Shown piece after piece: positions 47,587 to 56,635 of a stretch of 64,000 bases of DNA. Location: the NCBI RefSeq assembly GCF_019218265.1, contig NZ_JAHUZE010000003.1:434001-498000 (forward strand), written 5' to 3'. The number at the start of each line of letters is the position of its first letter. The first letter of the stretch is position 1. Origin of the DNA: Maritimibacter dapengensis. GTDB lineage: Bacteria > Pseudomonadota > Alphaproteobacteria > Rhodobacterales > Rhodobacteraceae. The position numbers and the translations under genes are program-made. A model generated the notes under the pieces. That model was not told the DNA's origin. It worked only from the letters and a program-made list of their open reading frames with translations, and made no database searches.

Positions 47587-48327
47587 ATGTCCAAGGAACT
47601 TCCCGCCAAACGATACTGGATCATCGGCGCATCCGAAGGGTTGGGGCGCGCACTTGCACATGCGCTCGACAAACGTGGCGCGTCGCTCGTTGTGTCGGCC
47701 CGGTCAGAAGATCGCCTGAAAGACCTTGTGGGTGAATTACGCGATGCAAAGGCGGTGATGGTGGATGTCACCGACCCGGATTCAGTTTCTCATGCTGCCA
47801 AACAGGCGGGTGATTTCGACGGGATCGTCTATTCCGTCGGTGCCTATGAGCCGATGAAGGCGACAGAATGGAACGGTGATGCTGCGCGTCTGATGGTGAA
47901 TACGAACATCACGGGCTGCCTCAACATCCTGGGCGAGGTCGTACCGAAGTTCGTCGAAGCCAATCGTGGCCACATCGCGCTTATCGGATCTCTCTCGGGG
48001 TTCCGCGGCCTGCCCGGCGCGGTTGGGTATGGGCTATCGAAAGCCGCTGTGATGCATACCGCGGAAAACCTGCGTATCGACCTGTCGAAGACCGACATCC
48101 TCGTGCAGAGGATGAACCCCGGTTTCATCGAGACACGCCTGACCGAGAAAAACGAGTTCGATATGCCGCAGCTCATGTCGCCCGAAGCCGCCGCGAATCA
48201 CGTCATGCGTGCGATCGACTCGCGGCGCTTTTCCTACAGCTTTCCGCGACCGTTTTCGTGGCTGTTCACCGTCGGACAGCACCTGCCGCTTTCGTGGTTC
48301 CAAGGGTTCTTCAAAGGACTTGTCTGA
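47587..48327 (+). CDS. Short-chain dehydrogenase/reductase
   Basis: A 246-residue SDR: WIIGASEGLGRALAHAL (cofactor loop), the serine in ALIGSLSGFRG, and YGLSKAAVMHTAE (YxxxK). The third gene of the predicted RpoE-dependent operon, 33 bases after DUF1365; the same trio occurs beside rpoE-chrR in Rhodobacter. Substrate unknown, probably a lipid-derived or reactive carbonyl. Confidence 0.86.
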   Translation: MSKELPAKRYWIIGASEGLGRALAHALDKRGASLVVSARSEDRLKDLVGELRDAKAVMVDVTDPDSVSHAAKQAGDFDGIVYSVGAYEPMKATEWNGDAARLMVNTNITGCLNILGEVVPKFVEANRGHIALIGSLSGFRGLPGAVGYGLSKAAVMHTAENLRIDLSKTDILVQRMNPGFIETRLTEKNEFDMPQLMSPEAAANHVMRAIDSRRFSYSFPRPFSWLFTVGQHLPLSWFQGFFKGLV

Positions 48328-48360
48328 TTTGCGCCGCGTGCGTGGCACGCGTCGCGACGC

Positions 48361-48417
48361 TGGAGGGGCGCTGCCCCTCTAGACCTCCCCGAAGTATTTT
48401 TGAAACGATGAAGCGGA
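48361..48417. repeat. Rhodobacterales-type intergenic repeat with hairpin
   Basis: GAGGGGC-GCT-GCCCCTC is a 7-bp hairpin, followed by TAGACCTCCCCGAAGTATTT and TTGAAACGATGAAG. From memory, very similar modules (hairpin, CCCCGAAGTATTTTTG, ATGAAG) recur at the 3' ends of genes across Rhodobacteraceae genomes and probably act as terminators. Here it separates the convergent SDR and aroE genes. Confidence 0.65.
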
Positions 48418-49233
48418 TCAGGTGAGCGGGATGGTCATCTCGGCGATCACAGGCGCCGTATCGGGCCGCTTACCACGCCACCAGAGATACGCTTCGGCCG
48501 CCTGTTCCACCAACATGCCGACACCATCCGCGATACCGACACCACTCGCTTGCGCGTCTTCAAGAAAGGGGGTCAGCCCCTTGCCGTAGACCAGATCGTA
48601 GGCAAGCGCGGCGTCTTCGAAAACCGACATAGGCAGAGGCGGTTTCTTGCCCGTCAGACTGGTTGTGGTCGAGTTCACCACGATGTCGTATCCACGCGTA
48701 ACCTCATCGTAGCCGATCGCGTGGATCTCACCACGGTCTCCAAGGCGTTTGACGATGTCGCGGCCTTTCGCGACGGTACGGTTGGCGATGGTCACGCTCA
48801 TCGCGCCCGCGGCAAGAAATGGGGCGACCGCGCCACGTGTTGCGCCGCCAGCCCCCGCAAAAAAAATGCGTTTGCCGGTCAGATCATGACCGAGATTGGC
48901 CGAGATGTCGCGCACGAGCCCGACACCGTCGAAATTTTCGGCCACGATCTCATCGCCCACGAATTTCAGGCAATTCGAGGCGCCGCAGATCGCGGCCGCA
49001 TCGCGCGCGGTGTCGGCGAGTTCGAACGCTTCGACCTTGAACGGCACTGTCACGTTGACTCCGAGCCCCCCTGCCTCCCGGAATGCGTGGACCGCGTCAG
49101 CGAACCCGTCGAGCCCGGTCTCTATCGCGTCATAGGTCAAGTCGTCGTGGAACTGTCTGGCGAACGCGTTGTGGATGAAGGGCGATTTCGTGTGGCTCAA
49201 TGGATTGCCAAGCACAGCGTAGCGGGCCGTCAT
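48418..49233 (-). CDS. aroE: Shikimate dehydrogenase family protein (possible quinate/shikimate dehydrogenase)
   Basis: A 271-residue NADP-type oxidoreductase of the AroE family. Catalytic lysine in [16 protein letters not shown]; cofactor loop [17 protein letters not shown] with NRTVAK suggesting NADP. The substrate motif reads [13 protein letters not shown], with Thr where biosynthetic AroE has the first Ser of SxS. It overlaps aroQ by ATGA, unlike the usual biosynthetic aroE of this family, which sits elsewhere near coaE. A catabolic quinate/shikimate dehydrogenase is therefore an alternative. Confidence 0.85.
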   Translation of the reverse strand: MTARYAVLGNPLSHTKSPFIHNAFARQFHDDLTYDAIETGLDGFADAVHAFREAGGLGVNVTVPFKVEAFELADTARDAAAICGASNCLKFVGDEIVAENFDGVGLVRDISANLGHDLTGKRIFFAGAGGATRGAVAPFLAAGAMSVTIANRTVAKGRDIVKRLGDRGEIHAIGYDEVTRGYDIVVNSTTTSLTGKKPPLPMSVFEDAALAYDLVYGKGLTPFLEDAQASGVGIADGVGMLVEQAAEAYLWWRGKRPDTAPVIAEMTIPLT

Positions 49234-49667
49234 GCGAGAAGCGTCGCCATCCTGCGAAGCGCGAGTTGGTAGCCTTCGACCCCAAGTCCCGCGATCACAC
49301 CGTCCGCCCGGAGCGAGACGTAAGAATGATGGCGGAAGCTCTCGCGCCTGTGGACGTTCGAAATATGCACCTCGATCACCGGACCCTCGAACGTGTTCAG
49401 TGCGTCGAGGATAGCAACAGAGGTATGCGTGTAAGCGGCAGGGTTGATGATGATGCCCTCCACCTTTTCCCGTGCGGCGTGGATCATCTCGACGATTTCG
49501 CCTTCGTGGTTCGACTGAGACAGCGCCACCTCCAGCCCAAGCTCACGTCCGAGCTTGGCACAGGTGGCCTCGACATCGGCAAGCGTGTCGGCGCCGTAAA
49601 TCTCCGGCTGCCGTTTGCCCAGCAGGTTCAAATTGGGACCGTTCAGGATATGGATCGTCTTGGCCAT
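49230..49667 (-). CDS. aroQ: Type II 3-dehydroquinate dehydratase
   Basis: A 145-residue dodecameric-type dehydroquinase. Motifs: [19 protein letters not shown] (lid loop with the catalytic Arg and Tyr), [25 protein letters not shown] and [15 protein letters not shown] with the catalytic histidine. I chose the ATG at 49667, preceded by AAGGGCG; upstream in-frame residues are arginine-rich and not part of the fold. Translationally coupled to aroE. Confidence 0.93.
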   Translation of the reverse strand: MAKTIHILNGPNLNLLGKRQPEIYGADTLADVEATCAKLGRELGLEVALSQSNHEGEIVEMIHAAREKVEGIIINPAAYTHTSVAILDALNTFEGPVIEVHISNVHRRESFRHHSYVSLRADGVIAGLGVEGYQLALRRMATLLA

Positions 49668-49759
49668 GTGCTTCGCCCTTCTTTTCGGTCGTCCTACACG
49701 GCTTTTTGGCCTTGTCACAGTCGGCCCGGCGCGATTTCCGCCGCGCCGTGGCGTTTCGG

Positions 49760-50743
49760 TCAGAGCCAGCGGCCAACGGCGAGCAACGAGACGTCCGGCG
49801 TCACACTGTCAGACCCGGAGAGGTCGAAACTCACGATCTCGACGTCCGTAGCACTTTGGGACGAAATCGTAATCACGCCAGGCGTTGCACCCAGCACTGT
49901 GGCGGCGACCGAGTAAGCGGCGCTCGCGAAGGTTTCGGGCAGGGTCCATGTCGCGGCAGCGCCGTCCGCGGTGGTGAAGGCTTCGATCTGGCAAATCAGC
50001 GTGCCGTCCGCGAATTTCGTGTAGCTGCCGTTTGCGCCATCCCCGGTTTCGATCACCGCGTTCCCGGGGCCGGGGGTGGCGGCCACCACACCAACCATGT
50101 TGGCGGTCGTCACGATGCCACTCCCCGCAGCCAGCGACAGGGCTTCTTCCCAATTCACGCCATCAGCGCTGAGCTTGACGGAAAAGGCGTCGGTGCCGGC
50201 AAGCCCGATTTCCGCGCGTCCGGACCAGTCGGATTGAAACAGAAGCGACGCGGTATCGCTGGCAGACGACTTGTTGATCTTGAGCTGATGCCCGGCACCT
50301 TCGTGGGTAAGAAGCGTGGCTGGAGCGCTCACTGAAAGCCGATTTGTCGCGTCGGAGGTCGTATTGACCCCGACACCGGGAAGGTTGTCGAAGTCCACGC
50401 TCGTCGATGCCGCGACCCAGCCGGACCCATCGTGCACCATCACATCCGTCGAGCCGGCCTCTACCGCGAGCCACCCGGCGGACGGCGTCACGAAATGCCA
50501 TGCGCTGTCGAACCAGAAGGCGACATCACCGTCATGACCGGCCCACGCGTCGGTGGCTGAGGCACCGATCGCATGGCTCTCACCGTCATCGGGGTTAGCG
50601 GGAGGCGTGACGGCGTCGAACGCGGTGACCGAAAGCTGCACGATGATGTCGAGCCGACGCAGCGCCTCATTATGCGTGACATGCTTTTGCGCTTGGGCAG
50701 GCTGGATGAACGGAAGCGTTAGTCTGGGCGACGACTGGGGCAT
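49760..50743 (-). CDS. DUF2793 domain-containing protein (phage/GTA fibre- or spike-like)
   Basis: A 327-residue protein. Residues 1-100 form DUF2793 ([46 protein letters not shown]), and the rest is glycine/serine/threonine-rich beta-strand sequence like tail-fibre or head-spike proteins. DUF2793 proteins occur in phage and gene-transfer-agent settings in Rhodobacterales, but no other phage gene is present here. Stand-alone gene; function unproven. Confidence 0.7.
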   Translation of the reverse strand: MPQSSPRLTLPFIQPAQAQKHVTHNEALRRLDIIVQLSVTAFDAVTPPANPDDGESHAIGASATDAWAGHDGDVAFWFDSAWHFVTPSAGWLAVEAGSTDVMVHDGSGWVAASTSVDFDNLPGVGVNTTSDATNRLSVSAPATLLTHEGAGHQLKINKSSASDTASLLFQSDWSGRAEIGLAGTDAFSVKLSADGVNWEEALSLAAGSGIVTTANMVGVVAATPGPGNAVIETGDGANGSYTKFADGTLICQIEAFTTADGAAATWTLPETFASAAYSVAATVLGATPGVITISSQSATDVEIVSFDLSGSDSVTPDVSLLAVGRWL

Positions 50744-51012
50744 ATTGGATCTCGCAATGAAGAGTTTTCATGGTGGATACACGCCCCCGCATTGCGAATG
50801 GTAAACGAACCGTTCCTTTCACATAGCCCCGTTAACCATTTGTTAATAAAGGCCACTTCGGCTTGCGAGGCAGTTCGGGCAAGCCAAAGTTAAGCTATTG
50901 ATCATAATAAATAATTCGATAGACAGTAAGGAAAAACTGCCTTGCAGACCTGACTCCACCTGCTAACTCTTTCCACAAGAGGGCGGGAAAAAAGAGAGCG
51001 AGCAGCGTGCAG

Positions 51013-51654
51013 ATGAAAGACGAAAGACTACGAAAGACTTGGAAACAAGACGCCGAAGGTGTGAAGCACGATATCCTGTCGGTCGCCATGCACGAGTTCG
51101 CGGAGTTCGGCCTCGCGGGTGCACGGATCGACGAGATTGCCGAGAAAACCAAGACATCCAAGAGGATGATCTACTATTATTTCGGCGACAAGGAAGGTCT
51201 CTACATCGCCTCGATCGAAGCCGCCTACGCCCTTGCGCGTGATGGAATGGACGCCATCGACATTGAGGGCCTGGCGCCTGATGCGGCCGTCAGGGAAATC
51301 GCCGGCTACATGTTCGATTTCTATCGCGCCAATCCCGAATTGGTGAGAATGGTCATGAACGAGAACATGCATCATGCCCAGTTCGTCCAGAAGTCGGCGT
51401 ACATATCAGACATGGTGATGTCCGTGGTTGACCGGCTGCAACGTGCCGTCCGCCGTGGACAGGATCAAGGCGTTTTCCGCTCCGATGTCGATCCGCTTCT
51501 CCTGTTCTGGCAAATTCAGGCGCAGAGTTTCTACAACGTGTCCAATCAACCCAGCTTCGCGGCGAAGTTCGGAGCTTCCGTGTTCACCGAAGACGGTCAG
51601 CACGCGATGCGGACGGCGATTATCGAGAGCGTGTTGCGTTACCTAAAGGCGTGA
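51013..51654 (+). CDS. TetR/AcrR family transcriptional regulator
   Basis: A 213-residue repressor-type protein. The N-terminal helix-turn-helix is ILSVAMHEFAEFGLAGARID...TKTSKRMIYYYFGDKEGLY. The C-terminal ligand domain (SVVDRLQRAVRRGQDQGVF, QAQSFYNVSNQPSF) is of the TetR_C type found in pyrimidine- and aromatic-catabolism regulators. No catabolic operon is adjacent; possible targets are itself or the nearby aroE-aroQ pair. A GTG at 51007 is an alternative start. Its stop codon lies in a 9-bp hairpin. Confidence 0.88.
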   Translation: MKDERLRKTWKQDAEGVKHDILSVAMHEFAEFGLAGARIDEIAEKTKTSKRMIYYYFGDKEGLYIASIEAAYALARDGMDAIDIEGLAPDAAVREIAGYMFDFYRANPELVRMVMNENMHHAQFVQKSAYISDMVMSVVDRLQRAVRRGQDQGVFRSDVDPLLLFWQIQAQSFYNVSNQPSFAAKFGASVFTEDGQHAMRTAIIESVLRYLKA

Positions 51655-51674
51655 GGTGTCGACGTCCTCACGCC
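51648..51674. terminator. Hairpin between the convergent TetR and receiver genes
   Basis: GGCGTGAGG (51648-51656) pairs perfectly with CCTCACGCC (51666-51674) around a 9-base loop. It covers the TetR stop codon. No T-run follows on either strand, so bidirectional termination is only plausible. Confidence 0.45.
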
Positions 51675-51702
51675 GCCTGAGGCTAGGGGTCTTGTTGGAA
51701 TC

Positions 51703-52827
51703 CTAGTGGCTTTGCCCGTTGTCCGAAACTTTGTCGCGCCGCAGAAGACCCTGAAGCCAGACATCGTTCCCGGTTTCTTTGATGGTATCGTTCAAGAGCG
51801 CTTCGTAGGACCGTTTCTCAAGGTGCTTTTGTTCCTGACCCACCCGGCGTCCTCCAAAGAAGAGCCGCGGAACGTTGAAGAAATTGGTCAGAAAGGCATT
51901 GCTGACATCGCCGTTTCGAGCTTCGGCATTCTCCACCGCGCGGGCAAGCGAAGTCATGGCTTCCGCCTCGGAATGCTTGGGCAAGAGCACCTGCTCGCCG
52001 ATATGCAATTGAACGGGGACCTCGTCTCCGGACGAAAACACGCTCCGCAGGCGTTTGTTTAATTCCGTTTCCTGATTGCGGTGCCGCAGCGTCTGGCCTT
52101 TTTCCGGGATGCACAGGAAGGTGCCATTGCCGCGATACGAAAGCACACCTCCGTCGGCAAGCAGGGTATCCTGCACCGCCGCGGCGGTTGCGCCGAGCAT
52201 CAGCTTGAATTGTTCGGATGTGTACTCGGCATACAGATGGTCAACCGATCCGATTTTCACGGCGACAGTCGTCAGCCGGGCCGTGCGACGACGCAGTAAC
52301 TCTCGCAGATAATTCTCGAACTCGCTGTATTCGAGCGCGGATTCAATGCCTGGGAGCGTTATCGGATCGTTGAGCATGATCTCCTTCAGCTCTCCGCCCA
52401 TGCCCACCAGCTCACCGGCTTTGTAGGTCCGATGTTCGTTTCGGGACTTCTCCAGCGAAAGCTTCTGAGCCGCCTGCATTCTCGGCGGAAGGTCCACGCA
52501 GTCGAATGGTTTTGTCACGTAATCGGTAGCGCCCGCGTGGAATGCGCGGTCGAGATCCTGCTTCGCGTGCATCGCCGTCAGCATGATGATCGGCGTCTGT
52601 TTGTGACCGGGGCTTTGGCGGATCAATTTGACGAGCGATATCCCGTCCACTTCGGGCATTTGAATATCGCAAAGGAAGCACTCGAAAGGTTCTTCTGCGT
52701 CCGAAATGGCCTCGAGCGCCGCCTTTGCCGAAGGCACGGCATTTACTTCGTGCTTCGTTGAGAAATCCAGGTACTGAACAACGATATCGAGGATTGTTGG
52801 ATCGTCATCGATGACTAGGACTCTCAT
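51703..52827 (-). CDS. Response regulator: receiver plus degenerate GGDEF-like domain (paralogue 1)
   Basis: A 374-residue protein. The receiver (residues 1-120) is intact: IDDDPTILD, phosphorylated Asp54 in CFLCDIQMPEVDG, MLTAM, and the lysine in YVTKPFD. Residues about 165-320 have the layout of a GGDEF domain (SEFENYLRELLRRRTARLTT, then strand-turn-strand), but the GGDEF motif reads YRGNGTF, so diguanylate cyclase activity is not expected. It shares this signature and overall layout with the protein at 57791-59116. Likely a phosphorylation-controlled protein-interaction or c-di-GMP/GTP-sensing output. Confidence 0.82.
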   Translation of the reverse strand: MRVLVIDDDPTILDIVVQYLDFSTKHEVNAVPSAKAALEAISDAEEPFECFLCDIQMPEVDGISLVKLIRQSPGHKQTPIIMLTAMHAKQDLDRAFHAGATDYVTKPFDCVDLPPRMQAAQKLSLEKSRNEHRTYKAGELVGMGGELKEIMLNDPITLPGIESALEYSEFENYLRELLRRRTARLTTVAVKIGSVDHLYAEYTSEQFKLMLGATAAAVQDTLLADGGVLSYRGNGTFLCIPEKGQTLRHRNQETELNKRLRSVFSSGDEVPVQLHIGEQVLLPKHSEAEAMTSLARAVENAEARNGDVSNAFLTNFFNVPRLFFGGRRVGQEQKHLEKRSYEALLNDTIKETGNDVWLQGLLRRDKVSDNGQSH

Positions 52828-53342
52828 TTCAACTCCAATTCAAAGTCTCGACGCACTTCTGTGCGCGTTTTTCCCGTGTAGGTTACTCGTTGCGTTTTCG
52901 ACCAGAAATGAGGCAGCCGTCGGTCATCTTTGTGGCCTTTACCAGCGGTTAACTATACAAAGTGATATGCGGTTCGATGGGTTGCGTGGTTTGCGAGTCA
53001 CTACGATAATTTTTCCAAGCGGTTTCGCCCGTGATGTCTTTGGTAACTGCGCGATAGGCCTTATTTCCTTGTGTGTTCCTGCGCTGGATCACACTGCGGC
53101 CTGGACAGATATGGCGTGTTCTTCGGGTTAAGAGAACGCCTCGCTCGGGAAAATTTTTTCCCAACCGAACCCATTTTCGCACATCACCACGGACTAGAGC
53201 GATTTAGGAAACAATCCCGCCAAATCGGCCAAATTGTTGACATATTTCCTTGTAAATGCACTTTTCCAATGTAACCTCAGAGTTGTCTGAATGATTCTTG
53301 TGCCTGCTTGCCGCGAGAACGTAAAATCGGGAGTCGACTCTG
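52828..53342. other. Intergenic region without a convincing gene (515 bases)
   Basis: This AT-richer gap separates the divergent receiver and methyltransferase genes and must hold both promoters. I see a TTGACA hexamer (53237-53242) without a good -10 at the right distance, and a small GGGAAAA-TT-TTTTCCC palindrome (53147-53162). No protein with family resemblance is encoded on either strand. Confidence 0.5.
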
Positions 53343-54134
53343 ATGGCGTCGCGCGTTCAATCTGGAAATTCTTGGTCCCTGAAGGCCGATCGTCGGGAAA
53401 ATACCGACCAGAATGACGCGTCTCGAATTGCGAAGCAGACTGCGGACTGGACGGCCTACGCAACGTCGTACGACCTGCTCGCCGACTACAATCCGGCGTA
53501 TCAGGAGCTCGTGAAGGAATGCGATGAATTCCTTTCCGGGATCGAGCCGCCGCGCGTCATTTTCGACGTTGGCGGTGGCACCGGGACATACTCGCTCCTG
53601 GCCGCTCAGAAGTTCCCCGAAAGCGCCATTTACCTGATCGAACCCGACCAGGGTATGAGAATGCGTGCCCAGGAGAAGCTGTCTGGTTTCGACAACATCA
53701 CGTATGTTGGTACCGGTCTGGAAGACGCCGAAATTTCGGTCAAAGCGGATACCATAATCTGCGTTCACTCGCTGTATTCCATGCCGGATCAAACGGAACG
53801 GTTGAAAAACCTGCGTGATTTTCTTGAGCCTGGCGGCCTTATGTTCCTTGTGGATCTAGGGCGAACCATGAACGTGACGGATTGGCGATCGTACTTGTTT
53901 TCCCACCTGACCAGGGAATACGGCCTCATCAAAGCACTGAAAGTGTTCTGGCAGGGTCGGGAAATCGCGAAGCAGAACAAAGCGATTTTCGAAGCGCAGA
54001 AAAACGGCCTGTATTGGACGCACACCGGAGCAGAGCTTGCAGCTTCGGTCGAGAATGCAGGGTTCGAAATCATAAAACAGAAATCCGTCTACCGCGACTA
54101 CAGCGATCTGCTGTTGTGTCGCGCTGCGATGTGA
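53343..54134 (+). CDS. Class I SAM-dependent methyltransferase
   Basis: A 263-residue methyltransferase. Motif I VIFDVGGGTGTYSLLAAQKF (near residue 75), motif II YLIEPDQGM, and LRDFLEPGGLMFLVDLG as motif III. The start follows GGGAG at nine bases. It overlaps the next gene, a FeeM/AHL-synthase-like acyltransferase, by four bases, so the two probably act on the same product, for example by methylating an acyl-amino acid or its precursor. Substrate unknown. Confidence 0.82.
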   Translation: MASRVQSGNSWSLKADRRENTDQNDASRIAKQTADWTAYATSYDLLADYNPAYQELVKECDEFLSGIEPPRVIFDVGGGTGTYSLLAAQKFPESAIYLIEPDQGMRMRAQEKLSGFDNITYVGTGLEDAEISVKADTIICVHSLYSMPDQTERLKNLRDFLEPGGLMFLVDLGRTMNVTDWRSYLFSHLTREYGLIKALKVFWQGREIAKQNKAIFEAQKNGLYWTHTGAELAASVENAGFEIIKQKSVYRDYSDLLLCRAAM

Positions 54135-54850
54135 ACGGGCAGCGATTGGGGGCTGGAGAATTGTACGAGCAGGTTCTGGAAACGCTTAAGCATTGCCGAT
54201 ACACCGTCATGACGAACGGTGACGACCTCGATAAGGTCTTTCGGCTTCGCTACGAGTGCTATCGCGCCGAGAATTCGATTCCGCGAAACGAAGACCGGGT
54301 CATGTCGGATTCCTTCGACGAGAGTGACAATTGCGTGCACGTTGCGGTTGAAATGGACGACACGGTTGTGGCCGCCGTCCGTCTCCACCTCGTGTCGCGT
54401 CTGAACAAGGAAGCGCCTACGATTGAGGTGTTTCCGGAAATCATGGAAACAGTCGACGCGGGCAACACGCTCCTCGATCCGACCCGGTTTGTCGTGAACC
54501 CGGAGGCGCGGAAGGCGCGGCTGCCTCTCCACTTCTTGGCACTGCGTATTCCGTTCCTCGCGACGTCGTTTTACGACGTGGACGTTGCCCTCGCACCGGT
54601 GCGTACAGAGCATTCCGCGTTCTATCTTCGTTACCTGGGGTATGAGGTCTATGCACCTCCCCGCCAGTATCCGGGATTGAAAAAGCCCGTTTGCCTCTTG
54701 ACCGCGAAGGTGAAAGAGCACCGTGACGAAGTCCTTCACAGATATCCGTTTTTCGGCAAGATAGAGTCTATTCCGCAGTCCGAGATCAATTTTCCTAGAC
54801 TACGCGAATCCTACGTTGCATCGGGCCGGAACTCTTTTCGCGCCGCCTAG
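54131..54850 (+). CDS. FeeM-like N-acyl amino acid synthase / AHL-synthase-fold acyltransferase
   Basis: A 239-residue GNAT-fold protein. VFRLRYECYRAENSIPRNEDR corresponds to the N-terminal Arg-Tyr-Tyr region of FeeM and LuxI-type enzymes; HVAVEMDDTVVAAVRLHLVSR is the central strand pair; LLDPTRFVVNPEARK parallels the ESSRFVV-type motif of AHL synthases. FeeM makes long-chain N-acyl amino acids from acyl-ACP, and LuxI makes acyl-homoserine lactones; which this does is not decided by sequence. Start: GTG at 54131 overlapping the methyltransferase stop; TTG at 54161 behind GGAG is an alternative. No LuxR gene is in the window. Confidence 0.72.
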   Translation: MNGQRLGAGELYEQVLETLKHCRYTVMTNGDDLDKVFRLRYECYRAENSIPRNEDRVMSDSFDESDNCVHVAVEMDDTVVAAVRLHLVSRLNKEAPTIEVFPEIMETVDAGNTLLDPTRFVVNPEARKARLPLHFLALRIPFLATSFYDVDVALAPVRTEHSAFYLRYLGYEVYAPPRQYPGLKKPVCLLTAKVKEHRDEVLHRYPFFGKIESIPQSEINFPRLRESYVASGRNSFRAA

Positions 54851-55059
54851 TCGCGCCGCTGGCAAGTACCGTAAATGACGACCGCGGCCTCGTTTTTAGG
54901 CCGCAGATTGATGAAATGTTTATCGTGCCTTCATGCGTGTGCACGTCCTGACGACCTTCGAAATACACGCCGAAAGGGCGATTTGCCCGAAAACCGTCCG
55001 ATTTCTACCAAAATTCATGTGTAACGTGCCCGGTAGCGGGAGTTTGGAAAGAGGCAAGG

Positions 55060-56463
55060 ATGCAACGCCTGGTAAGAGCGGCGCGGTCGGAATGGTTCGA
55101 CTGGGAAGACCGCGAAGAACGGATCAAGGATTATATTGATCTAACCAACAAGCTCATTTGGCAGCGGCAGGCGAGTTTCCTGGCGGCGGCACTGCTTGCG
55201 GCTTTCTACTTCGATCCGTTCTCGACCATTGCATGCTACATCGGCGTGTTTCTGTCGGAACTTCTTGATCAGATTCTCGGAGCGAGAGCGAAATCCTGGG
55301 ATGGGAAGGACCCGGAAATCGGCCGGCGTTACCTCAGGCGGATCACGTTCAACACGGTCGTCAGCGCCGGCGCAATCAGTGTGTTCATTCTCAACATCGC
55401 GTGGCAGCAAACCTCAGGCGGGCACTTCACGCCCCTCTTTTTCCTGTTTTCCGCGTCTCTTTTCGCCGCGATGTATAACAGTCAGATATTCACGGTGCTG
55501 CTCCTGAGATTGTCGATCTACGGGGCGACCTTTGTGGCTATCGCTTTCCTGGACGTCTTACGATACCGGCCTGAACTCTCCTCCGTGGTCTGGCTGGAAT
55601 TTTTCACGATTCTCTTCGTGCTGTATTTCATCGCGGACACCTCGGCGAAATTCTACAAGAACTATCAAGAGCGGCTCGAACAGCTGAAACTGATCCGCGA
55701 AGAGAACGAACGCACGAAGGCCGCCTACGAAATCAAGTCGCAATTCCTTTCGACGGTCAGTCACGAGCTTCGCACCCCCCTGACGTCGATCAAGGCTTCG
55801 ATCGACCTGGTAAACGCCGGCGTTCTCGGCGAAGTGCCCGAAACGCTCAAACCGCCCCTCGCCATCGCGGCGAAGAACGGCCAGCGTCTGGCCAACCTGA
55901 TCGACGACCTCCTCGACCTTCAGAAAATGGAGGCGGGCGAGATGGACTTCCACTTCGAAGCAATGAGTGTCAACAGCTTGGTGAAAGAAGCGGTTGAGGC
56001 CACGGCTGGCTATGCAGAAAAGCTCGGCATTCACGTGACAACGATCATCCCTGCCACGGACGTGATGATGAACGGCGACCATGACCGCTTGATACAGGTC
56101 ATGAACAACCTTCTGTCGAACGCGCTGAAATTCTCGGATGAGGGCGGATCCGTTCAGGTGCGTCTCGAGTCCAACGGAAACCGTGTGCGTATATCGGTGG
56201 AAGATGAGGGCGTTGGGATACCAGCAGATGCACGTGAGCGTGTCTTCGGAAAATTCAGCCAGGTCGACTCCTCCGATATCCGCAAGGTCGGCGGCACCGG
56301 ATTGGGCCTCAACATCTCCAAGCAGATCGTCGAACGACACAAGGGCACGATCGACTACGAAAGCGAACAGGGCGTCGGCTCAACGTTCTTCGTAGAATTC
56401 GATCAGGTGCAACAGGAAGACACCGGTGAAACCGGAAGCGACCCGTTGGCCCTTTCGGCCTGA
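55060..56463 (+). CDS. Membrane sensor histidine kinase
   Basis: A 467-residue kinase. Residues about 35-195 contain roughly six hydrophobic segments forming a membrane sensor with little periplasmic sequence; a coiled linker follows (YQERLEQLKLIREENERTKAAYE). HisKA carries the phosphorylated histidine in FLSTVSHELRTPLTSIK; the ATPase domain has N box MNNLLSNALKFSDEGG, G1 VEDEGVGIP and G2 GGTGLGLNISK. It has no receiver of its own; the stand-alone receiver follows 0.23 kb downstream. GAGGCAAGG precedes the ATG. Confidence 0.92.
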   Translation: MQRLVRAARSEWFDWEDREERIKDYIDLTNKLIWQRQASFLAAALLAAFYFDPFSTIACYIGVFLSELLDQILGARAKSWDGKDPEIGRRYLRRITFNTVVSAGAISVFILNIAWQQTSGGHFTPLFFLFSASLFAAMYNSQIFTVLLLRLSIYGATFVAIAFLDVLRYRPELSSVVWLEFFTILFVLYFIADTSAKFYKNYQERLEQLKLIREENERTKAAYEIKSQFLSTVSHELRTPLTSIKASIDLVNAGVLGEVPETLKPPLAIAAKNGQRLANLIDDLLDLQKMEAGEMDFHFEAMSVNSLVKEAVEATAGYAEKLGIHVTTIIPATDVMMNGDHDRLIQVMNNLLSNALKFSDEGGSVQVRLESNGNRVRISVEDEGVGIPADARERVFGKFSQVDSSDIRKVGGTGLGLNISKQIVERHKGTIDYESEQGVGSTFFVEFDQVQQEDTGETGSDPLALSA

Positions 56464-56470
56464 TCTGTCC

Positions 56471-56542
56471 CACTATCCGGGATCAACCTGCGATATGTAG
56501 CCTTTCGGCAGGTGGAATCCCGGTTGATGCGAAAGGATAGTG
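56471..56542 (+). other. Structured intergenic element with nested inverted repeats
   Basis: Between the kinase stop and the receiver operon lie several nested complementary arms: CACTATCC/GGATAGTG (56471-56478, 56535-56542), CCGGGAT/ATCCCGG (56477-56483, 56517-56523) and CCTGC/GCAGG (56487-56491, 56508-56512). A competing pairing ATCAACC/GGTTGAT (56482-56488, 56522-56528) overlaps the second and third. No T-run follows. It could be an RNA processing or regulatory element rather than a terminator. Confidence 0.55.
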
Positions 56543-56635
56543 TCGTCTAGAGTATATACCAATGAGGGTGTGAAAAGACTGCTTCCTGTTCCCGTTCGGT
56601 CCGCTTCAGGCCCCATGCTCGGGAGGATGCATAGG

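Noticed and set aside
52811-53131. A 106-codon plus-strand frame in the 515-base gap
   Set aside because: It starts inside the divergent receiver gene and has no recognisable features.
53237-53265. TTGACA as a housekeeping promoter for the methyltransferase gene
   Set aside because: No acceptable -10 hexamer is found 16-18 bases downstream; only the hexamer itself is noted.
53100-54200. A lux-box-type operator near the acyltransferase operon
   Set aside because: I looked for an ACCTGT-like inverted repeat and found none convincing; no LuxR gene is present either.
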